Source: Mesorhizobium sp. WSM4311
Lineage (GTDB): Bacteria; Pseudomonadota; Alphaproteobacteria; Rhizobiales; Rhizobiaceae
DNA: 64,000 nt
Reading direction: 5' to 3'
NCBI RefSeq assembly: GCF_002295115.1
Contig: NZ_NSFV01000008.1
Location: 124,001-188,000 of the forward strand
The notes beneath the pieces were generated by a model that made no database searches, was not told the origin of the DNA, and saw only the letters and a list, made by a program, of their open reading frames with translations. Made by a program: the position numbers and the translations under genes. Below are positions 17,071 to 24,406 of the stretch, piece by piece (within the stretch, counting starts at the first letter, position 1; every line of letters begins with the position of its first letter).

Positions 17071-17112
17071 GGGCGAGCCTCCTTCCGGGGTCGATGACGG
17101 CAGCGCCGCGTT

Positions 17113-17535
17113 TCAATTATAGGGCGACCGGCATTGCTGTAGAGGGCCGTCATAGGGCTGGTAGCTGTTATCCCAGGCGCGGTAGGAGCGGTAGTGGTCA
17201 AAGCACCAGCGCACATGGGCGGCCGCCAGGCGCGCCGCGGGGGGCGGCGGTGGCGCTACCGTGGCGGCCGCCACGCCGGCCGCGAAGGCGGCGGCCGGGA
17301 ACCAATAGCCATTGTAGTAGCGGTAGCCGGGCCGTACACGCCAATAACCCCGGTAACCATTGTAGTAATAGGCGCCGCCGACAACGTAGAAACCGCGCCG
17401 GTACCAGACCGGCGTTGCCTGGCTGGTCACGGACGCCGGAACTGCCGGCGCCGCAAGCGGCATGGCCTCGGCCGGCGAGGCCAAGATCACGGCGCCGAGC
17501 ATCAGGCCGCAGAAAGCAGTGATCATTCTCTTCAT
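17113..17535 (-). CDS. BA14K-like exported protein
   Basis: A 140-residue exported protein. A signal peptide (MKRMITAFCGLMLGAVILASPAEA) is followed by a Tyr/Gly-rich stretch, a hydrophobic Ala-rich segment with a poly-Pro run, and a C-terminal HVRWCFDHYRSYRAWDNSY-type motif, characteristic of the BA14K family first known as a Brucella immunoreactive, lectin-like protein. The ATG at 17535 is chosen for the signal peptide and the GGAGAC-type ribosome site; the open frame continuing upstream crosses another gene and is not used. Confidence 0.8.
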   Translation of the reverse strand: MKRMITAFCGLMLGAVILASPAEAMPLAAPAVPASVTSQATPVWYRRGFYVVGGAYYYNGYRGYWRVRPGYRYYNGYWFPAAAFAAGVAAATVAPPPPPAARLAAAHVRWCFDHYRSYRAWDNSYQPYDGPLQQCRSPYN

Positions 17536-17567
17536 CGATAGTCTCCTCTGATTTGGTTTGGCATGGA

Positions 17568-17990
17568 TCACGGGCGCTTCAGCGCCCGCAGTTCGGAAAT
17601 CGAAAGCGCGCCGTCGCCGTCGGTGTCTGCCTGCAGCAGCCGGTCGGGAATGGCGGCCGTGAATTCGTCGCGCGAGATTTTGCCGTCGCCGTTGCGGTCC
17701 ATGCGCCCCGCCTCGGCCTGCAGCCCCGTGAACCGTGCGGCCTGCACGTCGCGCTTCGCCTTGACCTGTGCCATGGCCGCCTGCACCTCGTCGGGGTCGA
17801 GCACGCCATTGTGGTTGGCGTCCAGCCGGTCGAACATCAGCGCCCGCGCTGCCTGGATCTCGCTGAATTCGAGCTTTCGGTCGCCATTGGTGTCGATGCG
17901 CCGGAACGCCTCCCTGGCGCCTTGGTCGGCTGCGAATGCGCTGCAGCCGCACAGAAGCAGCCCCGCAAAGGCGGTCACGATCTTGGTCAT
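17568..17990 (-). CDS. Exported EF-hand calcium-binding protein
   Basis: A 140-residue protein with a signal peptide (MTKIVTAFAGLLLCGCSAFA, with a possible lipobox LLCGC) and four EF-hand loops: DTNGDRKLEFSE, DANHNGVLDPDE, DRNGDGKISRDE and DTDGDGALSISE. All four have canonical Asp/Asn at positions 1, 3 and 5 and Glu at 12. It is probably a periplasmic or membrane-anchored calmodulin-like calcium binder. It is divergent from a second EF-hand gene across a 233-base spacer with repeated motifs. Confidence 0.9.
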   Translation of the reverse strand: MTKIVTAFAGLLLCGCSAFAADQGAREAFRRIDTNGDRKLEFSEIQAARALMFDRLDANHNGVLDPDEVQAAMAQVKAKRDVQAARFTGLQAEAGRMDRNGDGKISRDEFTAAIPDRLLQADTDGDGALSISELRALKRP

Positions 17991-18040
17991 CTGGGTCTCC
18001 GCTGAAATCGACGGCCCGCCGCGGACCGTCCTTGCAGCGT

Positions 18041-18156
18041 CTCCTACGCAAGAGTTCGCCGGCTCCTACGCGCCGTCTTCGAATTTTTCGGAAGGTCGAT
18101 GCACGGGGCACCGCGGTATGGCGGCCGCCAAAAATATCCGGACGTCGGCGTAGGAG
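18041..18156. promoter_or_regulatory. Three copies of a 9-bp motif between divergent EF-hand genes
   Basis: GCGTAGGAG occurs on the minus strand at 18041-18049 and 18063-18071 (start to start 22 bp, about two helical turns) and on the plus strand at 18148-18156. One or two copies thus point at each of the divergent EF-hand genes. This may be an operator, or the -10 part of a promoter read by the ECF sigma factor encoded 1 kb downstream; no matching -35 element is clear by eye. Confidence 0.4.
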
Positions 18157-18223
18157 CACGAACCGGGCTGCGTATTGGCCGACAGTCGCTCCCCCGCGAC
18201 GTCACAATCGAAAGGAACCACCC

Positions 18224-18658
18224 ATGAAACGCTCAGCGATCCTTGCGGGCCTGCTTCTAGGCCTCACGCCGATCTGCGCCGCCGCGGCGCAGGACATGCC
18301 CGGCCAGCGCATCCTCCAGCGCCTCGACACCAATGGCGACGGGGCGATATCGAAGGACGAGATCCTTGGCGCCCGTGAACGTCTCTTCAAAAGGCTCGAC
18401 CGCAATGGCGACGGCGTCATCGACGAGAACGAGATCGAGACCGCCCGCCAGGCCATCGATGACCGCGCCCTGGCAGCCGAGGCCCGCCTCGGCAATCGCT
18501 GGCGGCGCATGGACAGGAATGGCGACGGCAAGGTCACCGAGAGCGAGTTCCAGGCCAGCACGCCGCTCTTCGATCTCGCCGACCGCAATGGCGACGGCAG
18601 GCTCTCCGCCGACGAGATCGCGGCGATCCGCAAGATCGTGGCTGCTCACGCCAACTGA
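18224..18658 (+). CDS. Exported EF-hand calcium-binding protein
   Basis: A 144-residue protein: signal peptide (MKRSAILAGLLLGLTPICAAAA) and four EF-hand loops, DTNGDGAISKDE, DRNGDGVIDENE, DRNGDGKVTESE and DRNGDGRLSADE, all with canonical ligands. It is a paralogue in kind of the divergent neighbour. AAAGGA stands seven bases upstream of the ATG at 18224. It is followed after 28 bases by a small exported protein and then by the ECF sigma operon, all on the same strand, which suggests one calcium- or envelope-related unit. Confidence 0.9.
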   Translation: MKRSAILAGLLLGLTPICAAAAQDMPGQRILQRLDTNGDGAISKDEILGARERLFKRLDRNGDGVIDENEIETARQAIDDRALAAEARLGNRWRRMDRNGDGKVTESEFQASTPLFDLADRNGDGRLSADEIAAIRKIVAAHAN

Positions 18659-18686
18659 CCAACCTGCCTGCCAGAAAGGAAATGAC

Positions 18687-19070
18687 ATGCTTTCAAGACT
18701 CAAACTTCCGCTGCTTTGCCTTGGCGCGATGGTCGTCTGGTCGGCCGCTTCCCCGGCCTCCGCCGAGGAGTGGACGCGCAAGACCGCGCATGGCGGCGAA
18801 CTGAGCCGCAGCGTCGACCGGGACGGCAATATCTACACCGGCTCGACCACGCGCACCGGACCGAACGGCGGCACCTACACGTCCAATGCAGCCTGCAAGG
18901 CCGGCGTTGTTGACCGCTGCTCCAGGAGCTATTCTGCCACCGGGCCGAACGGCAAGACCGTTTCAGGTCAGCGCTACAGCGCGGCCGGACCGTTTGGCGG
19001 CCGTTCTGTCGGCAGCTTCACGGGCCCGAACGGCAACACGGTTCACGGCTTCCGCCGTTGGCGCCGCTGA
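18687..19070 (+). CDS. Small exported Gly/Thr-rich repeat protein
   Basis: A 127-residue protein with a signal peptide (LPLLCLGAMVVWSAASPASA) and a mature part built from loosely repeated GPNG-type units (TRTGPNGGTYTS, SATGPNGKTVSG, SAAGPFGGRSVG, TGPNGNTVHG). Two Cys residues may form a disulfide. No enzymatic motif is seen and the family is not recognised. AGAAAGGAAA precedes the ATG. It is probably co-transcribed with the EF-hand gene upstream. Confidence 0.75.
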   Translation: MLSRLKLPLLCLGAMVVWSAASPASAEEWTRKTAHGGELSRSVDRDGNIYTGSTTRTGPNGGTYTSNAACKAGVVDRCSRSYSATGPNGKTVSGQRYSAAGPFGGRSVGSFTGPNGNTVHGFRRWRR

Positions 19071-19161
19071 TATCTGGTGGTGGACTTGACGTCGGAATTC
19101 GTTCTTCTCCCGAGCCGGATCGTCGCAGATTTCTCCCTCGCCGCCGGGGGCTCCTCGACCG

Positions 19162-19758
19162 GTGCCCGCCGCCGTGCGGGATGAAGCCTCCAATGGCGAC
19201 GAGGAGCTTCTGGCCCGCATCGCCGCGGGCAGCCAGGCGGCTTTGTCCGCGCTCATGGCCCGTCACGGCCGTGGGCTGCGGACATTCGCCACGCGTTATC
19301 TCGGCCATGCGGCCGATGCCGAGGACGTGGTGCAGGAGGTGTTCGTGACCGTCTGGAAACAGGCCGCGCGCTTCGATCCCGGCAGGGCGCGCGCCTCGAC
19401 ATGGCTCTACCGGATCACGGCCAACCGCTGCATCGACCAGCGCCGGCGCCGCGCGCTGCGCAATTTCTTCGGCCTGGACGACATCGGCGAGGAGCCGGCC
19501 GCGCTGGAAGCGAATGCCGAGACTGCGACGGCGGCAAGGCAGGAGCTGGCGATCGTGCGCGATGGCCTGTCGCGCCTGCCGGAGCGCCAGCGGATGGCGC
19601 TGCTTCTGCGGGCGGTGGGCGAGCTTGACATCGCGGCGATAGCCGAGGTGATGGGCGCCAGCGCGGGCTCGGTCGAGCAGTTGCTCGTGCGCGGACGCCG
19701 CGCGCTCAGGGATCATTTGGCAGATGCGGCCGGGGGCCGCGAAAGGAAGTCCTCATGA
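19162..19758 (+). CDS. ECF-type RNA polymerase sigma factor
   Basis: A 198-residue ECF sigma factor. Region 2 is visible at about 30-95 (RYLGHAADAEDVVQEVFVTVWKQ, then STWLYRITANRCIDQRRRR) and region 4 at about 130-185 (LPERQRMALLLRAVGELDIAAIAEVMGASAGSVEQLLVRGRRAL). The start is GTG at 19162, and the frame has no better ATG before region 2. Its stop overlaps the next gene by four bases, and that gene encodes a one-helix membrane protein, as expected for a cognate anti-sigma factor. Confidence 0.93.
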   Translation: MPAAVRDEASNGDEELLARIAAGSQAALSALMARHGRGLRTFATRYLGHAADAEDVVQEVFVTVWKQAARFDPGRARASTWLYRITANRCIDQRRRRALRNFFGLDDIGEEPAALEANAETATAARQELAIVRDGLSRLPERQRMALLLRAVGELDIAAIAEVMGASAGSVEQLLVRGRRALRDHLADAAGGRERKSS

Positions 19759-20195
19759 CACGCGAGGAATTCGAGAACAACCGGCGCCGCTTCGGCGACG
19801 ACATCGACGCCTGGCCGGCGTCCTTGAAAGGCCCGGCCCTGGCATTCATGGCGCTGGAAGGCGATGCCGGCGCCGACGCGGCGCTCGACAGGCTCGTGCG
19901 GCAGGCCGCGCTGGTCGAGAGCGACGACCGCGCTTTGGCGCGCAAGGTGATGGCGCGCATCGATCGCGGCGCGGCGCGTCCTTCGCTGGTGCCGCGCTTC
20001 CTCTTTGCGCCGACGGGCCTCGCCGCTTGCGCCGCCGCCTTGCTTGTCACTGCGACAATCGCCGGCTACCAGGTGGCGCGCTTTCAGGACCAGTCCCAGG
20101 ATTCCGAACTTCTGGCGCTCGCTGCGGGCGCCAGGCTTGCAGATGACGGAGGGTCGGCGATCACGGCCGATCCGGGCGAGGGGGATCCGCTATGA
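19755..20195 (+). CDS. Probable anti-sigma factor, single membrane span
   Basis: A 146-residue protein with a cytoplasmic N-terminal part (about 1-80), one transmembrane segment (GLAACAAALLVTATIAGYQVA, about 88-108) and a short outer tail. No zinc-binding HxxxCxxC motif is present, so it is not a ZAS-type anti-sigma factor. The ATGA overlaps with the sigma gene before it and the sensor gene after it make a cognate anti-sigma role likely; this rests on context. Confidence 0.75.
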   Translation: MTREEFENNRRRFGDDIDAWPASLKGPALAFMALEGDAGADAALDRLVRQAALVESDDRALARKVMARIDRGAARPSLVPRFLFAPTGLAACAAALLVTATIAGYQVARFQDQSQDSELLALAAGARLADDGGSAITADPGEGDPL

Positions 20196-20596
20196 CCAGG
20201 CGCTCATGGACCTGGGCGGCCGTGCTGGTTGTGCTCGCGCTGTCGCTTGCCCTCAACTTCTTCTTCATTGGCTATGCCACGCATGGCCTGCGCCAGGCGG
20301 CCGTTGCGCGCGGGCTGCTGGCGGAGGTCGCGGGCGCCTATTCACCTGAGGTGCGCAAGGAGTTCCGTGCGGTCATGCGCGACAACCGCGCCCGCACGTT
20401 CGAAGCGCTGCGGCAGCTGCGCGCGGCGCGCGCCGACCTTGCGGCGGCCGAGCAGGCCCGACCCTTCGACGAAGCGGCGGTCAGGCAGGCGATGGTCGCG
20501 GTGCGCGCCGCCACGACCAATCTTCAGGCAACGGTCCAGGATTATCTGCTTGCCGCCATGAAGAACGTCAATGCGAAGCCGGCCGGCGGCGGATGA
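20192..20596 (+). CDS. Periplasmic heavy-metal-sensor/CpxP-like protein
   Basis: A 134-residue protein with one N-terminal membrane anchor (WAAVLVVLALSLALNFFFIGY) and a helical periplasmic domain (LRQLRAARADLAAAEQARPFDEAAVRQAM) like the metal-resistance/CnrX/Spy group. With the sigma and anti-sigma genes it forms a three-gene module similar in layout to cnrYXH. No His or Met cluster that would point to a given metal is visible, so the signal sensed is unknown. Confidence 0.75.
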   Translation: MTRRSWTWAAVLVVLALSLALNFFFIGYATHGLRQAAVARGLLAEVAGAYSPEVRKEFRAVMRDNRARTFEALRQLRAARADLAAAEQARPFDEAAVRQAMVAVRAATTNLQATVQDYLLAAMKNVNAKPAGGG

Positions 20597-20663
20597 GCGG
20601 TCGCCGCACTCGCGGCACAGTTGCCGTGACCTATTTCAACATCGGAAACATGCTGACGGACCG

Positions 20664-20804
20664 ATGCTGCACGACAGGCTTGTCCTGATATTGCTCTGGC
20701 GAGAGCTGGTCGCCGGCCTGCGCGCGGTGCGACGCCGCGATCTTGCCTGGATTGCGTTCGGCGGCGGCGGGCTGCTCGTTTATGCACCTTTAAAGGCGGG
20801 TTAG
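20664..20804 (+). pseudogene. Possible membrane-protein gene fragment
   Basis: A 46-residue frame starting MLHDRLVLILLWRELVAG and containing DLAWIAFGGGGLLVYA reads like the start of a larger integral membrane protein but ends after one hydrophobic stretch. It has no ribosome site and could be chance. The surrounding stretch 20597-21275 holds no other convincing gene and looks like degraded DNA. Confidence 0.25.
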
Positions 20805-21208
20805 TCGCGCGTCGTACACCGCGCACATGGTTGGTTCATCCAAAAAGGGAACGGACGCGCGACGGAGGCCGCTCGATGAATCGGGTCAAGTATCTGAAAT
20901 GGGCCGAAAGTCGCAGCAGCAACCGACGCCAGGCCAGCCCCCTTTTTACTGTTTCTGCAAGCCGGACGCCCCCAGCAGGGACTAGACTAGACGCCTCACC
21001 TAGCGCCATGACGCATCGCGTCGGCAGTCTGGCCGTCGACGACATTGCCGCCGTCGCAGCGAAATAGCTTCCCGGGCTGCTTCTTCGAAACAATCCTGAC
21101 CGCTGACTCGTCTGACGGGTAGGTTCTCGTGCCTCAGTCCGTGGCTTCGACAATGACAGCTAACCTCAACGTGCCAGGCGAGGCGCAATGTTAGCGGTCT
21201 GGCGGATG

Positions 21209-21250
21209 GAACTCGCGTAGAGTCCGCCAGAACTCGCGTAGATTTCGCCA
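21209..21250. repeat. Two tandem 21-bp repeats with an overlapping inverted repeat
   Basis: Two adjacent 21-base units begin GAACTCGCGTAGA and end CGCCA, differing at only three positions. The 8-base arms CTGGCGGA (21199-21206) and TCCGCCAG (21223-21230) also form an inverted repeat around the first unit. Several short terminal repeats of this kind are a feature of IS21-family ends. No transposase gene is nearby, so this may be a leftover element end; the family assignment is a guess. Confidence 0.4.
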
Positions 21251-21275
21251 GCGATCCGTCCAACTTGGGTTGCAG

Positions 21276-22241
21276 CTACAGCGCGTACGGCCATTCGGCG
21301 GCCACGAAACGGTAGCTGCCATTTTCGGAAGCGATGTGGCCAAAACCGGGAAACGGCATGTGCATCCCGGCTAGAAGGATGCGATCGTAAGCTGCCTGGT
21401 CAAACGCGCGCTTGCGGGACGCTGCAGCTTGGTTTCCATCAACGTCAAAGGCAGGACCCCATTCGGGATGGGCGAACTGAAATGCGGCATGGTGTACAAT
21501 ATCGGCCCAAATGAAGAGGGCATCGTCTCCGGAACGGACCATAACGCCGGTGTGGCCGGGTGTATGGCCGGGGAGCGGCACGGTCCTTAGCTCGCCGAAT
21601 ACCTCGGTTTCATCGGAAAACTGTGTCAGACGCTTTTGGTAAGCTTTGGCGACGGCGCGAGCTCCAGAGAAAAATGGCTTGAATGCTGCTGGAGCCTGGC
21701 CAAGAGCGCCCTCGTCGTGCCAGTAGCGAAAGTCAGCTCCCGAAACAATCAGCTCCGCGTTTGAATACACGGCCTTCCCATGCGGATCGATGGCGCCGCC
21801 AACGTGATCCGGATGCATATGGGTGAGCAGGACCGCATCAATCTGCTCGGGTTTGACCCCGACCGCGGCAAGTGCTTGCGACACCTTTCCGAGCGTTGGA
21901 CCGAAGAGATCAGCTGCCCCTGTGTCGATCAGCACAAGGCGGTCGCCCAGGTTGATTAGATAGGCGTTGACCGGGCTCAAGCGCGGCGAGGGCGGCTGGA
22001 ATTGTTCGCGGGCGAGGCGGGCAGCTTCTTCCTCCGGTGCTTTGAATAGGGTGGCGGGCATTTCCATATAACCGTCAAGAAGAGCGGTCACCTCGATCTT
22101 TCCGACCTTCCGGCGGATCACGCCGGGCACCGGGGTTGCGGCAGGGGGAACCGCGGCAAGAGCGGCAGGGGACCCGGGGAGAACGGCGAGCGAAGCGAGG
22201 CCGGCAGAGACGGCGAAAAGGTTTCGACGTGAGATAGACAT
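21276..22241 (-). CDS. Tat-exported metallo-beta-lactamase-fold hydrolase
   Basis: A 321-residue MBL-fold protein. The leader SRRNLFAVSAGLASLAVL fits a twin-arginine-type signal. The metal motif THMHPDHVGG is intact (HxHxDH), and later ligands are in GHTPGHTGVM and in WADIVHH. Relatives include quorum-quenching lactonases and arylsulfatase-like MBL enzymes; the substrate cannot be told from sequence. It is divergent from a LysR gene that probably controls it. Confidence 0.9.
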   Translation of the reverse strand: MSISRRNLFAVSAGLASLAVLPGSPAALAAVPPAATPVPGVIRRKVGKIEVTALLDGYMEMPATLFKAPEEEAARLAREQFQPPSPRLSPVNAYLINLGDRLVLIDTGAADLFGPTLGKVSQALAAVGVKPEQIDAVLLTHMHPDHVGGAIDPHGKAVYSNAELIVSGADFRYWHDEGALGQAPAAFKPFFSGARAVAKAYQKRLTQFSDETEVFGELRTVPLPGHTPGHTGVMVRSGDDALFIWADIVHHAAFQFAHPEWGPAFDVDGNQAAASRKRAFDQAAYDRILLAGMHMPFPGFGHIASENGSYRFVAAEWPYAL

Positions 22242-22319
22242 GTCAGCTCCTGGAAGTTTCGGACGATTGGCTGAAGTGCTATATCGCGATTATCGCCGCT
22301 GATTAATTCCGCCAAACTT

Positions 22320-22332
22320 GATAACATTTATC
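22320..22332. promoter_or_regulatory. Inverted repeat in the divergent MBL/lysR spacer
   Basis: GATAA-CAT-TTATC, a perfect 5-bp inverted repeat, lies in the 119-base spacer between the MBL hydrolase and the LysR gene, about 30 bases before the LysR start. LysR proteins usually bind such dyads between divergent genes, which makes this the best candidate operator. Confidence 0.4.
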
Positions 22333-22360
22333 TCGGCTACTTATAAATGGGACCGCCACC

Positions 22361-23263
22361 TTGGATCGTCTTTCGATGTTGTCGTGTTTCGTGCGCGTCG
22401 CAGAAAGCGGCAGCTTTTCGGCTGCGGCTCGTGATCTTCAGCGCGCGCAGTCTGCCGTAAGCCAGCAAATCCGGGCTTTAGAAACCCAGCTGCAGACTCG
22501 GTTATTCGATCGAACAACGCGAAAAGTTGCTTTGACGGAGGCGGGTGCTCTTTATCTGCAGCATGTCAGAGGCGTACTGGAGCGCATGGAGGAAGCCGAC
22601 CAGATCGTCAGTGATCTAGACGCAGGAATCACGGGTCGATTGGCCGTTAGCGCGCCTGTTAGCTTTGGGACCCAAATTCTGGGCGCATACCTTTTTCAGT
22701 TCAGGGAAGAGCACCCGGGCATCGATTTGGACGTCTCACTCTCCGATCGCTTCGTTGATCTGGCCGCCGACGGCCTCGATCTCGCGGTTCGAATGGGACC
22801 GGTTACGGAAAGTCAGCTGATCGTGCGAAAGATAGGGCTACTGAAGCGCAGTCTCGCGGCGACGCCTCAGTATCTTGATGGGCATGGACGGCCGAGCCAT
22901 CCTGCGGATCTGAAGCATCACGATTACGTCGTACGCTCGTATCTAGAAGGCGCCGAACAGATCCGTCTGACGCGATCCGCAGAGGTCACGGAAGTTCTCG
23001 TAAAGCCAGTACTCAGATCTGACAATTCACATCTTATATGCGAGGCGATCGTCGCAGGCATGGGTATTGGACTCGTCCATGACGTCCTTCTGGATCCGAT
23101 GATTGCGTCGGGCACACTTGAACGCGTGCTTCCCGATTGGCGGCACGAGCCACAGGTCATTCAGGCCGTCTATCTTTCGAATCGCTATGTTCCTAGAAAG
23201 GTGCGCGCCTTCGTCGAGGGTCTGGCAAGATTTCTGCGGACACGTGGAGCGCTCGCAGAATGA
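22361..23263 (+). CDS. LysR-type transcriptional regulator
   Basis: A 300-residue LysR protein. Helix-turn-helix at about 5-60 (MLSCFVRVAESGSFSAAA, QSAVSQQIRALE), then an effector domain of the CrgA/DhpR-like subgroup (GRLAVSAPVSFGTQIL; DLAVRMGPVTESQL). The frame opens with TTG at 22361; ATG at 22376 (MLSCFVRV) is an alternative five residues downstream. It is divergent from the MBL-fold hydrolase and is its likely regulator. Confidence 0.9.
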   Translation: MDRLSMLSCFVRVAESGSFSAAARDLQRAQSAVSQQIRALETQLQTRLFDRTTRKVALTEAGALYLQHVRGVLERMEEADQIVSDLDAGITGRLAVSAPVSFGTQILGAYLFQFREEHPGIDLDVSLSDRFVDLAADGLDLAVRMGPVTESQLIVRKIGLLKRSLAATPQYLDGHGRPSHPADLKHHDYVVRSYLEGAEQIRLTRSAEVTEVLVKPVLRSDNSHLICEAIVAGMGIGLVHDVLLDPMIASGTLERVLPDWRHEPQVIQAVYLSNRYVPRKVRAFVEGLARFLRTRGALAE

Positions 23264-23425
23264 GGGCACAAGCCGATCTTAGCGACAAGGTCGTCGCGGA
23301 TAAGATCGATTCCGCGATTTTGATGGAGACGCATCCAGCCGTGCCAGCGACAGATTTCGTTCTTGCCGCTTCTGACCAGAAAATGATTCTCTCGCAGTCG
23401 CTTTGGCCGACGATGCCTGGCGCCG

Positions 23426-23512
23426 GTCGTCTTTCTCTTGGCGCTCGTCTTGGTTCTTGCAGAGCTGGTGCTGAGCCGGACTTGGTTCGGCCGGGCGCTT
23501 TATGCCGTCTGA
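23426..23512 (+). pseudogene. Fragment of a sugar ABC-transporter permease
   Basis: The frame reads VVFLLALVLVLAELVLSRT then WFGRALYAV and stops. RT-x-FGRALYAVG is a hallmark of RbsC/XylH-type permeases, where the protein would continue for over 100 residues. Only this 28-residue piece is left, between a LysR gene and an etfA remnant. Nothing recognisable is found in 23264-23425. Confidence 0.5.
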
Positions 23513-23596
23513 GGTAACCGGACGGCTGACTCCGGATTTCGGAATTCCGGATCTGGGTCGCTGCCTATGCTGCCAGCGGCGGCATTTCGGCAGCGG

Positions 23597-23938
23597 TGAA
23601 GATCATCGTCTCCAGCGGCCGGGCGCTTGGCTCGCCGGAAAAGTTTGCCGAAGTGACCGCCGGCAGGCTCAGCGCCGCCGTCGGCGTCTCGAGCCGCGGT
23701 AGACGCGGGCTACGCGCCGAAAGACTTGCAAGTCGGCCAGACCGGAAAGATAGTCGCCCCGGACCTTTACATCGCCTGAGTGATTTCCGGCGCCGTACAG
23801 CATTTGGCCGGCATGAAGGATTCTAGGGTGATCGTGGCGATTAACACCGACGCCAACGCGCCAATCTTCCAAGTCGCCGATTACGGAATCGTTGCCGATC
23901 TTTTCGAGATCTTGCCCGAGCTCCAACAAACCCTCTGA
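23597..23938 (+). pseudogene. etfA: Decayed electron-transfer flavoprotein alpha subunit (etfA), C-terminal part
   Basis: Translation in two frames recovers the FAD-binding C-terminal domain of EtfA: KIIVSSGRALGSPEKFAEV, then AAVGVSSR, then after a frame change VDAGYAPKDLQVGQTGKIV, APDLYIA, an in-frame TGA, VISGAVQHLAGMKDSRVIV, AINTDANAPIFQVADYG and a normal end ELQQTL. The frameshift and the internal stop show it is dead. The N-terminal half and the usual partner etfB are missing. Confidence 0.8.
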
Positions 23939-23941
23939 CGA

Positions 23942-24394
23942 CTAGACGGACGACCGCAGCAGGGACCGTATCCAGCCGAGCACCGGGTCGCCATCTCTTT
24001 GCGCGAGCCACATCATATTGGCTGTGAAGCCAGCAACAGGCAGCGGCAGCTCGCGCAATCCTAGCGGCCAATGTGCCGCCGCCATCTTGCTGAAGCGCCG
24101 GCCGAGAGCGATGACGAGCCCTGTTTCGGCGACGATCTGCGGAGCGTGGAGGAAGTTCGGAACCGTGAGAAGGACTCGGCGCATTAGCCCCAAGGGCCGA
24201 AGTGCATCGTCGACCTGTCCGACCGGATCCCCAGAAGAGGAAACCAAGGCCCACTCGAAGCCCGTCATGTCGCGCGGCGCGAGGGTTTCCGCAGCCAGGA
24301 TCGGATGGCCCTGATGCGCGACGATGACAAAGTCGTCCTCAAACAGCTGCTCGGTCCATGGAGCGCTCAACGCGGTCCCGACTGATGCTGCCAC
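23942..24394 (-). pseudogene. Truncated LysR regulator (effector domain only)
   Basis: A 150-residue frame holding only the second half of a LysR effector-binding domain (FEDDFVIVAHQGHPILAAETL; FLHAPQIVAETGLVIALGRR). The helix-turn-helix half is absent; a TGA lies in frame just two codons before the GTG, and the integrase gene ends 12 bases away. The break point was probably made when the mobile element, or DNA carried by it, arrived. Confidence 0.75.
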
Positions 24395-24406
24395 CCCTCA
24401 CCACCA

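Noticed and set aside
17536..18159. Upstream extension of the BA14K gene giving a 348-residue protein
   Set aside because: It reads through the EF-hand gene in another frame and destroys the clear signal peptide at 17535.
20831..21067. 78-codon frame in the gap before the MBL hydrolase
   Set aside because: Composition and lack of ribosome site or homology features; adjacent DNA looks degraded.
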